DNA of 64,000 bases, from the NCBI RefSeq assembly GCF_963924675.1, contig NC_089232.1, positions 41,394,022 to 41,458,021 on the forward strand. Reading direction: 5' to 3'. The position numbers and the translations under genes were made by a program. The DNA comes from Phocoena phocoena (taxonomy: Eukaryota > Chordata > Mammalia > Artiodactyla > Phocoenidae). The notes under the pieces were generated by a model. The model worked only from the letters and a program-made list of their open reading frames with translations, ran no database searches and was not told the DNA's origin. This document shows positions 1-11,970 of the stretch, piece by piece (the stretch's first letter is position 1; every line of letters starts with the position of its first letter).

Positions 1-569
1 AATTACAATAACAAAAAAATCACACTAAAGAAAAAATACACAGAGTAAATATGTATTTACTTTCTGGAAGATGAACAAAAACAAATGTAGAGGTTTCCAA
101 AACCAAGGTAAGATAAGCAGCAGCAGTGGATGGGATTAAGTACACTAACCACATCTCACATAAAATCCCTCATTCACTAGGCCACGACCACTATTCACAA
201 AGTAAAACTCTTGCACATGTGCCCTATTCCCAAAAAGGTCTTCTCCCACAATTATTGCAATATAATAATGAGCTGTATTAACATCATATCCATCTAGGAA
301 AAATAGTCCAAGAAAGGAGAAAGTGAAGAAGAGGAATTCATTTTTCAAGTAGCTGTGGTAATCGAGATACCCAAATAATCCAAATAACAGCTCATTTAAG
401 GGTCGCTTACATTTGGTTTTAAGGTGCATAATACTGATAGCCATTTTGATCCATCCCTTTGGTAGACAGAACAAAAGTAATGAGAGACAAATTTACTGCT
501 TCATCATTTGGCCAAAAGCAGAAACTCTGATCCTTAATTCTTTATTTTAAAACACCTATTTCATGCCTT
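1..569. other. Single-copy DNA, no gene recognised
   Basis: No transposon is recognised here. A 109-codon open frame runs on the minus strand at 145-474 and is rich in Phe, Leu and Tyr. I do not recognise its protein. Similar open lengths occur elsewhere in this AT-rich window, so chance is the simplest explanation. No convincing pair of splice sites frames it. Confidence 0.6.
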
Positions 570-680
570 CGGTATGTCACTAATTTTTTTTTTTTTTTTG
601 CCGTACGCAGGCCTCTCACTGTCGGTATGTCACTAATTTTTTTTTTTTTTTTTTTTTGCGGTACGCGGGCCTCTCACTGT
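570..680. repeat. Tandem duplication of a SINE tail junction
   Basis: Two adjacent units occupy 570-622 and 623-680. Each has the same flank (cggtatgtcactaa), then a T run (about 17 and 21 T), then the same SINE 3'-end segment of about 23 bp, seen in antisense. The copies differ by T-run length and two substitutions in the SINE part. The shared flank plus SINE segment points to duplication after insertion rather than two independent insertions. Confidence 0.85.
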
Positions 681-848
681 CGTGACCTCTCCCGTTGCGG
701 AGCACAGCATCTGGACGCGCAGGCTCAGCGGCCACGGCTCACGGGCCCAGTGCTCCACGGCATGTGGGATCTTCCCGGACCGGGGCACGAACCCGTGTCC
801 CCTGCATCGGCAGGCGGACTCTCAACCACTGCACCACCAGGGAAGCCC
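637..848 (-). mobile_element. CHR-type tRNA-derived SINE, short form
   Basis: Read on the minus strand, this starts 'gggcttccctggtg', carries a tRNA-like A box (tggtgcagtggttgag) and a B box around 'gggttcgtgcccc', then a GC-rich body ending 'gaggcccgcgtaccgc' and poly(A). This is the standard short form found throughout the window. The sequence is internally a little decayed. No clear target-site duplication is visible, and the 3' tail junction is itself duplicated (see 570-680). The antisense reading creates spurious 70-76 codon frames. Confidence 0.93.
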
Positions 849-1254
849 AATACATAATATTTTTAACTTTCATAGCCACCCTATTCCTATCACCATTTTA
901 TAGGTGATGATGAGGGCAGAGAGTGGGTGAGTACCCTGCCTGGCTTTGTGCATTCACACCCTGTCTCACCAGTTCTCGTTCTAAATCAAAGGCACAGGGA
1001 AGCCATCCAGTGCCGTCATCGTTTTCATATTCATAACCCTTGGTCAGAGCTTCTGCTCTCAAGCCTCAGTCGAGTGCCTTCTTCTCTATGTAAGTAGGTT
1101 ACAAAAAGGAATTTCATAACATGGATTCTCTTTCCCTCCACATGTAAAATCAATATTCATTTGTTTAAGAGGAGCAACTTGTGACTAGAGATGGGAATGC
1201 TGAAAACGTGATTCCTATAGACAAGGGCGATCTCATATGTTGTTTAATTTTAAA
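849..1254. other. Single-copy DNA
   Basis: Moderate GC, with no recognised repeat or gene. Confidence 0.5.
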
Positions 1255-1440
1255 CAGTGGTTCTCAACCCTGGCTGCACCATTAGCATCGCCTGGAGAGC
1301 TTTAAAAGAAAATTCTTGCCCAGGCCCCATCCCCAGAGATACTGAGTTAATGGGCTGGGGTGGAGCCCAGGCACTGGTATTTTTTTTTTTCAAAAGCTCC
1401 CTAGGTGACTCTAATGTGCAGCCAGGGTTGCGACCCACTG
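1255..1440 (+). mobile_element. MER5-type hAT-Charlie non-autonomous DNA transposon
   Basis: The element opens with cagtggttctcaaccctgg and closes with ccagggttgcgacccactg, which are imperfect terminal inverted repeats. The interior has the MER5-like string 'ggccccatccccagagatac', followed by 'gagttaatgggctggggtgg'. It contains a T run at 1380-1390. It is an ancient fossil shared across placental mammals. Confidence 0.85.
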
Positions 1441-2996
1441 ATTTTACAGCCTGGGTACTGCAGCCAAAATATAAGTACACGATGAGGCAGTACAGCTGAT
1501 TTCTAACCTACGGTAGACAGTGGATTTACACTCATAGGCAAGTGGATCTTAGTTTGTAAGCAAGAAAATGGGAATAATAGTGTACTACATACCAAAGCTA
1601 AAGAATTAAATTAGAAGGCTTTTCTTCTTATCCCTTCCAGATATGGTTGACCTGAAGCTCAAAACACTTGTTTAGGTATCCTGAAGGAGAGGAATTGGGG
1701 CGTGAGTACAAGAAAAAGGATATTATTAGCACCAATTCTTTAAAAAAAAAAAAAAAAAAATCAACGTTCTCCATTTTTACAGGGGGAACAAATGTATTAG
1801 ATAAATACATGTTAAAAGCTAGCTTAGAATAATTTTTGAATTGCCTTTTCTCAACATCTCATTTCAAATTCACATGTACTTTTATACAATTTAAGATCCT
1901 TGGAGGCAATGAGGTATTGTTATAAGATGGATGGATTCATCTTCCAACATATTAGGATAATGGCACTGCCCATTTTCAGGCTTCAACCTTTACCTGAGAA
2001 ATCTCTGCTAGGAAAAAAAACCCAACCCTGAGAGACATGTGTCAAAACTTAATCATTCCACTTCGGTAAAAAGTTACCTCGAAATGATAGCAGACCACCA
2101 TTCTCTTTTAATTTTTAAAGAAAAGTATTCCAAATAGTAATAACATTCAAAAGCATTTTAACTGCACTGATGCTTTCCAGGTTCCCAGTCACAGCACCGT
2201 GTTAATAGCAGCATTGTGAATGCCTTCAAGTAAAACCAGTAGGGCTGATATTTCATTAAAATCTTAGATTCTTTTTTAACTCCGGTGGTAGGATTCGGTG
2301 ACATGATAATTACGTTATACAGAGATTTATTACATTTCGGTATCAGGCAACATCCTTTGGCCTATATCTGTATCTGTGATATACCTGAGGTTTTCACGGA
2401 GAGCAAGCCTGGTACAAGAGTGTTGAGGAGCTCGAACACAATACTTGACCTAAATACATTATGTAGCACCGGGTATCTGTTAAATAGGTCAGCCTGGGCT
2501 CTCAAAAGTTATGCAAAACTTATTTCTGCCACACAGGAGATATGTCACTAGTCAAGCTGTATAAAAATCAGCTTTCTAGGCAGGAAGAAAATGCTCATCA
2601 CTGGGGGCGAAAAACTCTTTTGCCATACATAAAACGCCTGTCATATGTCTTTAGGCCACAGAGTGTAATAAAAGCAATAAGGCTGATGAAATGCCTAACA
2701 ATTCTGGGATGCATTTAAGTGGATGGGAGTTCTTTGAACACTGCTATAGGAATTCTTATTCTTCCAGCAAAAGCAAATGAGATTTCGAAGGTGCACAGGT
2801 CTCCCACCAAACCTAAGCGATGCCTATTGTCACAGGATGCAGACCTGGCTGATTGCTTTCAGCAGTGAAGAAATGAGGGCAGTTCCGGCTCATCGGGGCT
2901 AAGGTGGTTCCACCTCTACCTCCACTCCTACTTGGGACAAAGTTACCTTGTTCTTGCGCAACGTGGCTTCATTAGTTGCCTTAGGTGCGCAGGCTG
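1441..2996. other. Single-copy DNA with an A run; possible conserved segment at 2280-2720
   Basis: No transposon is recognised. An A homopolymer lies at about 1742-1760. The stretch 2280-2720 has mixed composition, several retained CpGs and no repeat signature, so it is a modest candidate for conserved non-coding sequence. An 88-codon frame at 2285-2551 shows no recognisable protein. Confidence 0.45.
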
Positions 2997-3203
2997 TTTT
3001 TTTTTTTTTTTGTGGTACGCGGGCCTCTCACCGCTGCGGCCTCTCCCGTTGCGGAGCACAGGCTCTGCACGCGCAGGCCCAGCGGCCATGGCTCACTGGC
3101 CCAGCCGCTCCGCGGCACGTGGGATCCTCCCGGACCGGGGCACGAACCCGCGTCCCCCGCACCGGCAGGCGGACACCCAACCACTGCGCCACCAGGGAAG
3201 CCC
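2997..3203 (-). mobile_element. CHR-type SINE, short form, with target-site duplication
   Basis: Complete short-form element on the minus strand, with its poly(A) seen as 2997-3012 T. The 7-bp flank caggctg is present on both sides (2990-2996 and 3204-3210). CpGs are unusually well kept (ccgcgtaccac, gcgcag, cccgcgtcccccgc), which suggests a fairly recent insertion. Confidence 0.95.
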
Positions 3204-3324
3204 CAGGCTGTTATTTTTAAAACATCAAATAAATTGAAAGCTCGCAAAACTCTTTCCACCCTCAAATCTGTAATTTTTTATGGTGCTAAGGTTTCTGCAT
3301 GAACCCTAGACGCTAAAAACATAG

Positions 3325-3493
3325 CCAATGGTTCTCAAAGCGTCGTCCCAGGGATCAGTATCATCCACAGGAACTGGAAAAGTGTTGGAAATGCCGATTA
3401 TAACCCACCCCACAGAGATGCACTGAATCAGAAACTCTGGGGAAGGATGCAGTGATTTGTGCTTTAACTGGCCCCCCAGTTTGAGAACCCCTG
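3325..3493 (+). mobile_element. MER5-type hAT-Charlie DNA transposon
   Basis: Starts near 'ccaatggttctcaaag' and ends 'agtttgagaacccctg'. The interior has the diagnostic 'gaatcagaaactctgggg' and an 'acccaccccacagag' segment. Ends are imperfect inverted repeats. Confidence 0.85.
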
Positions 3494-5921
3494 AACTAAG
3501 CTATCACTGAGCTTGAGAGTGGATCTAACAGTTCGAACATAATGAATCAACTCTTAATTATACTTACAATTAGGGACAAGAATGAAGGTAAATTAAAGAA
3601 CATCCTCAGACCTCATATTAGCCAACATCAACCTCTTCCTCCAAATAACTTTTTATAAACACTGGGCAAGTACAATGTTTATAAGAGGTCCCAAACCCTT
3701 TCCAACTTGAAATGAAAAACTCACGGGACTTCTCTGTTTCTGGAAATATGAATTAAAGCAGTAGACTTGTTCAGAAGAAATAAGGTGTGAGGAAAACTAA
3801 AGCAACTACTCCAACTACTAGCTAATCATATTCGCTTAGGAACTGAAAAAAAATAGAGTTTAATAAGGAAGTTAATTCATAACAAGTTGCTATTTGTGGG
3901 CTTTTTAAAAAACGTACATTTCTTGAAGACTAAATCTTCATAGGTAGGCACTGGGGGATATAATTCCCCAAATCCCCATAGATTTGTGAGCAAAATAATA
4001 TATACTGAGTTTGGTTATTTGGTCCTGATCAGTAGCTCTGACATGCTATAAAATAAAATTGCATGCTTCACACGTCTCACTGAAGGACTGAGCTTTTACC
4101 TTTCATCTCATTACCCTCCACACACTCTTAGTAGGTTTAGTTTAATGTATTTGAGTTCCATTTCCAAGAATGGCAAACTCTTATGATATTTACATGATTG
4201 AAAAACATTCATTAAGGAGACAGGAAATGAAGTGTATGCAAATTTGAAGCAAGCTAATAAAATACATTTCTTTAAAGGAAAAAAAATCTATCTGTTCCTG
4301 CTAACCCACTAAAAACAAAACTCACAGCAAAACAGATCACAGCTGCTCAGCTAAACTGTAATGTGCTCTGGGAAAAGGCGCCCACCTCACCCCATACACC
4401 TATTTGCCAACAGTGAGGCGGCAGCAAAATCTGCATGAGGATTTTCAAAGGCATAAAGTAAACGAGCATCTTCATTTCACATTATCACACTAGACGCTCA
4501 AACAGGTTTTTACTACTAGCTTCTTGCTGATATACTGAACTTCACAGAGGTTAGCCAGTACTGCAGGTAGCTTCTGAGTCAAATTCAGTTCCTCTGGGAC
4601 AAGTGATTATTTTCTTCTCTCTCTGACCTAGTGAATGCAGCAACGCTCCACACACACAGTATTTCTGCCCTAAAGGCATTTATGTCCCACCACCTTACCT
4701 CCTAATGCTCATAATAACGCTAGGCAAAGTGACAAAAATAAGTCTGTCCTTAGCTTGCATCTCGAAAACAAAATCCATACAGCGCTGCTGCTGCTTCTAT
4801 TGCTTTGTTAGTTCATCATTATTCACCACAGTTCTTGCCTTCATTTGCAGAGTTTGGGTTTTAATGTAATGGCCATTCAATAAAAATGTTGCTTTTAAGG
4901 GTTTGCATATCATCCCATTTTCTCTTCATCCCTTCAGCAACCATATGGCAAGCAATCAGGTCTGCAATCACTAGGTCCATATTATGTAGAGCATGATTTC
5001 GGCATTATGCTATTACCCATCTGCTTCTATAGAAAAAGACATGAACCCGTGTATAAGAGGTCAGTGGTTTCACCGCACACCGTATTCCAGAAATCTATCT
5101 CTGTTCACTTGAGATCACTTTTGTGATTTACTCTAGTCTCCAGGCCAGACTTTCTCTCCCTCTCTTTTTTTTTTTTTTTAAAGAAATACAATCAGTACAA
5201 TTTGTCTGTCTGCCTATTGTATAAAATTATTTGTAACTGTCAGAGGAGGCACTTAAACTTTCTTACTTAGGGATTTATCCAGAGATTCTGCACTTAAAAA
5301 AAAATGTGGGCGGTGGAGAGAGGAGAAATCAATCTCACCTGATTTTACATTTTTAACTGTCTGCACAATAAAGATGACAGAATCTTCAGGCAGAAGCAGA
5401 CACAGAGGAAGAGGGGAAGTTCAGGCTGCTGCCTCCAATTTGAGGGCTCCCAGCACCAACCTAGACTAACCAATTCTTCTTGGCTTAAGGAAAGTGCTAT
5501 AGATAAATCTATATATCTGTATCTATTTTCTTTCCCATATATATGTCTGCCCTGTGGGTTCACATACATGATCTTTGAAGAGCAGACTCAACTGGAGTGC
5601 TGAATGCTAATTCAATGGAATGCTTATTTGGGTATTTCATAAACAGAGCGCTTATAATGAACTTCAGATGCAATCAGTTATGCCTACAAAAAGACTCAAA
5701 GTTTGGAATTCCATGTAGTGTAATAACCCAATGACTTTGTTACATAAAACTTCTTATAAAATACTTCCACCGCTTTCTACACTGTTTCAAACTATTATTG
5801 GCTTTTAGGAAGCAGGATAGGAACACACCAAATGGGCATGAAGCCCGAGGCACGGAATCTTCTGCAAAATCTACTGGGGCCATCAGAAGTGGCTCAGAGC
5901 AGATGTGCTTTCTGCCCCATC
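3494..5921. other. Single-copy AT-rich DNA
   Basis: No repeat family or gene recognised over 2.4 kb apart from short homopolymers (T run at 5165-5179). The small frame at 5345-5569 minus has no recognisable product. Confidence 0.5.
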
Positions 5922-6080
5922 CACTGGTTCTCAAACCAGCTGGGGAAGTTTAAAAAATTCTGATACCTGGGTCCAAACCCCAGAGATTCTGACTTAATTA
6001 ATCTGGGGTGTGGCATGAACTATTGGATTTTTTAAAGCTCCCCAGGTGTTTCCTGTGAAGCCCAGATTGAGAAGCTCTGG
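5922..6080 (+). mobile_element. MER5-type hAT-Charlie DNA transposon
   Basis: Starts 'cactggttctcaaacc' and ends 'agattgagaagctctgg'. It keeps the central 'aaccccagagattctgac' and the 'ctccccaggtgttt' tail segment typical of MER5. Confidence 0.85.
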
Positions 6081-8457
6081 TCCAATAAGACATAATTAAA
6101 TAAGATCATCTTATTTCATTTCACCATTTAACAAATACAATGACAGGGTGGGGTGTCAGTACTACAAAAATTAATGAAAACGTTCAAGGTATAACAAGGC
6201 GAAAAATTACAAGCTGACAACCATCAATTATGAAATAAATATTATTCAACAGTGGAAATAACAATAGTGATGACTTCTATGTAGATTTGGCCTATAGTTT
6301 TATTTACAGCTTTCAAGAAGCCTGAATGTCATAGAGCATGCATTAACAATGTTAATGCTGGAACTTTAGTAAAATACTGACATTTAATTAAAATTCTATA
6401 ATTAAGAATGATCATTACACTGTAATAGAAAAAAATAAAGCCAAATTACTCAGTATTTATTTGTACATACTAGTAATTATTCGCATAAAAAGTATACAGG
6501 AAGAGGCTATATATCACTTTCACAGATCACATGTGACCATAAACTCAGAGTTCTGATGTGTGTTGTATTTTGAAATCAGTATTCTTTAAGGGCCAATACT
6601 TGGGAAAGCAGAACTGAATTATTCACAGGTTTTAAAAAGATAGTCTCAATTCCATTAATGTTTAACACAATTTGCTACAAGCAAAAAAATCTAAAATTAA
6701 TACTGATTCTCAGAGCTTAACTCACAGAACTGAGCAGGAAATACACAGATAAATGGGAAGTAGATCTGTATTGAGGCTGTTGAGATTCTTTCTGAAAAAG
6801 CCTCTGCCCACCTGACAGACAACCGGCTTGCAAACAAGAAAAACAAACAAATAAATAAGAAATAGATAAATAAGAAAAACGTACTAACCCTTTCTGATCT
6901 GGAAGGGCAGAAAGCACTCAAAGCGAAAATTCTCGTTTCTCCTCCTCCTGTCTCACAACACCACCTCCTTCTCCACTCTCCTTTTTTCTCCAAAGCCTTC
7001 GGGCTTTTTCAACCTTAATCCCCTCTCCATACTGCAAAATCTACCACAAACATCTCATTCATCCAAAGAGTGAACGCAGAAAAATAGTGTAAATACGTTG
7101 TTGCTCGGACAGCCTATATTTAATCAAGACCCAAATGCTTAAATGGATGGAACTTTAACGGCAATGTTCAAGTATTAAAATTCACGGGACTGAATCTGGG
7201 CACAGCACTCAGTAGCCTAATTCCATCTTCCCATGGCCATGGCCACAGCCACCCACAAGAGCACATCTTTATGCAGGAGAAACAACTATTTGTAGGACTC
7301 TAATCTTGTTGGTGGATGTGCCCCTGTCTACACGGAAAATGGCAGACTCCGATGTCCCACCTCCGTCGGTTAGACATCGCCACATCATGGGAACTGATCC
7401 ATAGAGGTTGATTCTAGTGGGTGTTATCCACAACCACATGACTCTCTGAATTTGTTCAGTTTCATAGTCACTCGTTTCTTTCCTTTACGTATACCTTTCA
7501 ACATTATCATTCCTTAATCATTTCCTCTCTATTAGAACTCACCTTCTATGGCTCATGCCCTCCATGCTCAAATCAACTGAATCAGAGTTTCCTTAAGAGG
7601 ATGTGAGCAAGTCATTTTGCTTAGTGGTGCAGGAAAGTCATTGTTCATCATTTTTAACATCTCACAGAATAGAAACAAAACATGTTGATTGATTAGATGT
7701 TGATACAAGTCATTATTCATTACCAAAAATCCTTTCCAAAAGTTGACTTGAACTGAGTTAAGATACAGAACGTATATACAATAAGATTAAATGGTTTTAA
7801 CTATTAAAAGAAAGAAAAGGGAAATAGTCCAGGTGTGAAGGTTAAAATAGTTGCCATGATTGTCATAAAATTTGCCCCTGTGCTTCCTGGCAGTCAAGGA
7901 AAGAAAGAAACATGGTAATTTATATAAGCTTTATTATCATAAAGAAAGGAGCACAGCAGTTCTTCAAATTAGACAAAGATTTCCCTGGCACTAAATTTTG
8001 GAAGACTGTCTCATGGGGATATTATACAGGTGGTATTGAATAGCATAATTCCCACTGCCTTCAAAAATCTCTTTTATTGCAAAAGAAGACATGGACACTG
8101 GATCTCTGTGCATTCATTTTGTGTACCCCCTTTTCCCACGACTTCTTTCTCTTATCATATTTTCTCTTTACCTTTATTTCCAACAATATCATTACTATTT
8201 TTGTTGTTGCTATTATTATTCTCTTTAAAGTACTATATTACATATATTTTGTAAGCTACCTTCATCTTTTTGATAACAATGCAGAGTACAGAAAGTAAAT
8301 AAATAATTTTTAGTGAAGAAGTATTGATCACCAGGTTTGGAATCTAATACTTAGTTGAGACTCTTGCCACCCAAGCTGAGATTCCTGGTAATCTGTGGAC
8401 TGCCATGATCTAAGTTCATCGTAGAGACATAATAGTCTAAGCATTAGACTCCACGGC
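6081..8457. other. Single-copy DNA
   Basis: AT-rich, with no recognised repeat or gene. A slightly CpG-richer stretch lies around 7330-7400. The reading frames at 6697-6993 minus and 8030-8298 plus are low-complexity and match nothing I know. Confidence 0.5.
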
Positions 8458-8605
8458 ATTGCTTTTCAAACTTTAACATGCATGTGTGTCACTCGTTAAA
8501 GACGAGGATTCTGACTATTTCTGGAGTCAGGTCTGAGGTTCTGCATTAGTTGCACGTCCAAGATGATGCTAATGCTGCTAGTCTGTCGACAAAACTTTGA
8601 ATAGC
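8458..8605 (+). mobile_element. Decayed MER5-type DNA transposon
   Basis: The pattern 'cattgcttttcaaactttaa' at the start, 'gatgatgctaatgctgct' near the end and 'aaaactttgaatag' as a worn terminal inverted repeat fit MER5. Divergence is greater than in the three upstream copies. Confidence 0.7.
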
Positions 8606-8899
8606 AAGGATGGGTAGTCAATGACCGAGGCCACACTCGCTATTCAGGACACAAGTATTCTACGTTGCTAACTCGAAGTCCATAATCTTGGGAAACCAAG
8701 TGAGCAGCTAGTAGAGTTTCATTATATTGAGAAAATTGTGGAACCTAGCCATATTATCTCTGCATGCAAGTGGACCAATTACCTGTGAGCGCTCTTGGCT
8801 GTATGTTAAAAGGTTCTCAGTCTCAAATCTCACACATGTTTAGTCTGCCTAGTTGCTAATTGGTTTCGGTTGTTTGCAAATTTTGTCTCTGGTCAATTG

Positions 8900-9017
8900 A
8901 GACAGTAAGCATCTTGAGAGCAAGCACTGTGTTTATCCATCTTTGTTATGCCCCACTTCTCCCAGCCAGTGGCAGTTACAGGTGTTTCAGAAATACAAGT
9001 TGGTTGTAAATGAACAG
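8900..9017 (+). mobile_element. L2 LINE 3' end fragment
   Basis: Contains the familiar L2 tail pattern: 'catcttgagagcaagcactg', then a 'catctttgttatgcccc' segment, then a degenerate 'gtttcagaaatacaagttgg' ending. Confidence 0.65.
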
Positions 9018-9194
9018 TCAACAACTAAAATGCAATGATATGGTCCTAGCCATGGTGATTAACAAGCAATATTCAGGTTTGAAAATCATTAAAACCTTAA
9101 ATGTCTAAACGTTTTAGGAAACAGGCAGCACATAGTTGACAAAAAACACATCATATTTAAATTACAGTATCTATGAATCTTGCTTTAAAAGCCA

Positions 9195-9290
9195 TCTATT
9201 CATTCATGAATTCATTAAACATTTATTGAGCACCTCACTGCTTACAGTCTGTTGAAGTTGATAGAAATAAGGCTGACATAATTAAAATCC
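9195..9290 (-). mobile_element. L2 LINE 3' end fragment
   Basis: 'ttcattaaacatttattgag' followed by 'cacctcactgcttacag' is the reverse-complement L2 tail. Fragmentary. Confidence 0.5.
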
Positions 9291-10024
9291 AAAGAGAACC
9301 AGATAAACTAAAAACACTGTATTAGTCTGGGTCCTCTGAGACACAGATGCTGAGATGGGATTATAGGAGAGGTTGGGAGAGCCCTTAGACCATGATGCAC
9401 TCTGAACATGAGGGAAGAATGGATAGCTTCTACATAGGTAGAAGCTTCCTAGACCATCCTGCTAGGAAGGCTTAGCAAGCTGTAGGGGAGTCTTTGCGCC
9501 ACAACTGGCTGTCAGAGGAGATCCAAGTGCCCGAGGAATACCATGTGAGTAAATACAATTTAATATTTATATTTGACACCCTCACACAAATGAAATATGT
9601 CTGTAACAGTAAATATACTCAATAAAACCACATGTACCTCCATGTAAGGGAAATATTAACATGCTATGTGTTAATAGATTCCTCTGTTCAGTCAAATTAT
9701 ATCATTTGAAATTCATGATACTGTTTTTTTAGATGAGCTTATTTTAGACATGACCCTGTTTTTAGGTACTATAGGCATCTAGCAAAATAAACACACGCAT
9801 ACACACACATACTTTAAACCAAGTTAACTACCTAACTCCAAATCTTTGTTTTACTTGATTTATTCTTTAAACTATTCAGTTATAATCCTTGTGTTTATCT
9901 TATAGAAGTCTTATTTTACTTGTATTTGCATATGGTTAAAATTGCCCAATATAATTTTTTATGAATTTCAAATAGACTCAAAGCTGGAAGAATTTAAGAT
10001 GTATATTACTTTATTCATTATTTT
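9291..10024. other. Unassigned DNA, possibly an old repeat at its start
   Basis: The stretch 9320-9540 opens 'attagtctgggtcctctgag' and reads like an old dispersed repeat, but I cannot name a family. A short CA-rich run lies at about 9791-9811. The rest is AT-rich single-copy DNA. Confidence 0.35.
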
Positions 10025-10038
10025 AAAAATAAGGAACA

Positions 10039-10354
10039 GGGGCTTCCCTGGTCACACAGTGGTTAAGAATCCACCTGCCAACGCAGGGAACACGGGTTCG
10101 AGCCCTGGTCCGGGAAGATCCCACATGCCGTGGAGCAACTAAGCCCACATGCCACAACTACTGAAGTCCACGTGCCTAGAGTCCGTGCTCCACAACAAGA
10201 GAAGCCACCGTAATGAGAAGCCCACTCACCGCAATGAAGGGTAGCCCTCCCTCACCACAACTAGAGAAAGCCTGCGTGCAGCAATGAAGACCCAATGCAG
10301 CCAAAGATAAATAAATAAATAATAAATTTTTAAAAAAAAATTTATTAAAAAAAT
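10039..10354 (+). mobile_element. CHR-1-like SINE, long form, with 14-bp target-site duplication
   Basis: tRNA-like head 'ggggcttccctggtcacaca' with B box 'gggttcgagccc', then the long body with repeated 'ccacaactac' and 'aagcccac' segments, ending 'gcagccaaagataaataaat' and an A-rich tail. The flanks are exact 14-bp copies of aaaaataaggaaca at 10025-10038 and 10355-10368. The longer body separates this form from the short-tail copies and implies an older subfamily. Confidence 0.96.
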
Positions 10355-10368
10355 AAAAATAAGGAACA

Positions 10369-11388
10369 TAGTTGTTCATTATTTTCTTTATACATAGCTA
10401 CCAGTTTCAACCATTGAGTCAGGATGAATTTGAGAATACTTAATATCTTTAAAATAAAAGTCAATGCGTTTCACTGATTATAAAGTCCATTTGTTAGATG
10501 ATATCTGGTAAAAATCTGTAGTTTCATTTTTCTATTTCTTCCAAAAGTTTTTTGTATATGAGTCAATATTCTATTGTTTTGGCAAAAATAATGTACAGTT
10601 CTACATTATCTGATCCCTATTTCTCAGTTCAGTATTAAATGCACTAGGGGACAGTTTAAGTTCGATTCGTTATACCATTCAAATTTTATAATCCATTTCA
10701 TTTGGTGGCCTGTGTTGCCATTTTCTGGCCAGCCATGAATCAGCTTCCCCTGTGTACAGATATGATTGCCCAGTTTGATGTTCAAAAGGCTCTGGATGAG
10801 CACATTTTCGGTCCCTCGGATTGTCCATTCTCATCCCCAAGGAGGTACACGGTAGGTTAGGAGGGCACTGTCATAGCTAAACTGTTTGATCCCTGCTGCT
10901 GTTTCCCAAAGATACAGAAATAAAAGATGCCTGTGGCTCCTCTATTATTCTATTTTGTCTTGTTTTAAATGTGATGGCCTAACCTTTCACACAAGCAGCA
11001 GGGAACTTTGAACTTTTCAGAATTCATTTAAAAATATTCGGTTCACTATTTGTTAATGATATAAAATTATATCACCACAGAATTTACCATGGACCTGTGA
11101 AATATGAAATCATTTACAAGACTAAAAGAATCCTTTTCCTTCTAAACCTCAGAATAAAATTTCAAGAGAAAAAAAAATCAAATAAGACCTCAAGATATTA
11201 CAGTCAGAACTGGAGAAAGCTTATGTCAAAACCCAATTCTTACGGGAAGAGGTCAAACTCCAGAGCTAGGAGAAATCTGACACGCTTTTCTGTGATTAGG
11301 GCGTATGAGATTGTTTGGCGTAAGGGAGACAGAGGAAGGTTCCATGGAAGGTTACATCCTTGCTCTTAATGAATGTTTGCCACATTTA
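10369..11388. other. Single-copy DNA
   Basis: No gene seen. The stretch 10690-10950 is richer in GC than its surroundings and could be part of an old LTR, but no ends or polyadenylation pattern are clear enough to call. Confidence 0.4.
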
Positions 11389-11476
11389 TACATATATACA
11401 TACACATACATACATATACATATGCATATACATATACATACATACACTATACGTACACATATGTATGTATGTATAT
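11389..11476. repeat. (ATAC)n/(GTAT)n microsatellite with self-complementary arms
   Basis: Interrupted tetranucleotide tract in which CATA/ACAT units on the left change to TATG/GTAT units on the right near 11450-11460. The two halves are therefore partly complementary and could fold back. Confidence 0.85.
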
Positions 11477-11755
11477 TTCATAATAATCACATTGGAATGA
11501 GGTCTTTTCCAATATCGTGCTCTCATCATAATTAAACATTTCAGAAGGTGAACTGAGGAACCAAAGAATCTCAGCAATAAGATGATAAAGGCTTCCTATC
11601 CCAATACAAGTGCAAATAGAGCTCCTGAAAAAAATGAAGGAAAGAGAAAAAGAAACAAAAGAAGGTAACAACCCCAAATGGATTGTTTCTTGGAAGAGAG
11701 GTTCATATTTAATTAGCATGACTGCATTTTTATAAATCATATTAAAACAAAACAA
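11477..11755. other. Single-copy DNA
   Basis: AT-rich spacer without a recognised element. Confidence 0.4.
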
Positions 11756-11970
11756 GGGGCTTCCCTGGTGGCGCAGTGGTTGAGAGTCTGCCTGACGATG
11801 CAGGGGACACGGGTTCATGCCCCGGTCCGGGAAGATCCCACATGCCTCAAGTGGCTGGGCCCGTGAGCCATGGCCGCTGGGCCTGCGCGTCCAGAGCCTG
11901 TGCTCCGCAACGGGAGAGGCCACAACAGTGAGAGGCCCGCAAACCACAGAAAAAAAAAAAAAGAAAAAAA
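11756..11970 (+). mobile_element. CHR-type SINE, short form
   Basis: Complete from 'ggggcttccctggtggcgca' through the B box region 'gggttcatgccccggtcc' to 'gagaggcccgcaaaccacag' and poly(A). The B box C is lost (ttcatgc instead of ttcgtgc). The segment after 'cccacatgcc' reads 'tcaagtggctgggcc', unlike the other copies. The A-rich flanks prevent recognition of a target-site duplication. Confidence 0.94.

Noticed and set aside
145..474. 109-codon minus-strand open frame as an exon or gene
   Set aside because: No recognised family, no convincing acceptor/donor pair, and its length is matched by other random frames in this AT-rich DNA.
11447..11947. 166-codon minus-strand frame as a gene
   Set aside because: Its N-terminal half is the antisense reading of the SINE at 11756-11970 and its end reads through the ATAC microsatellite.
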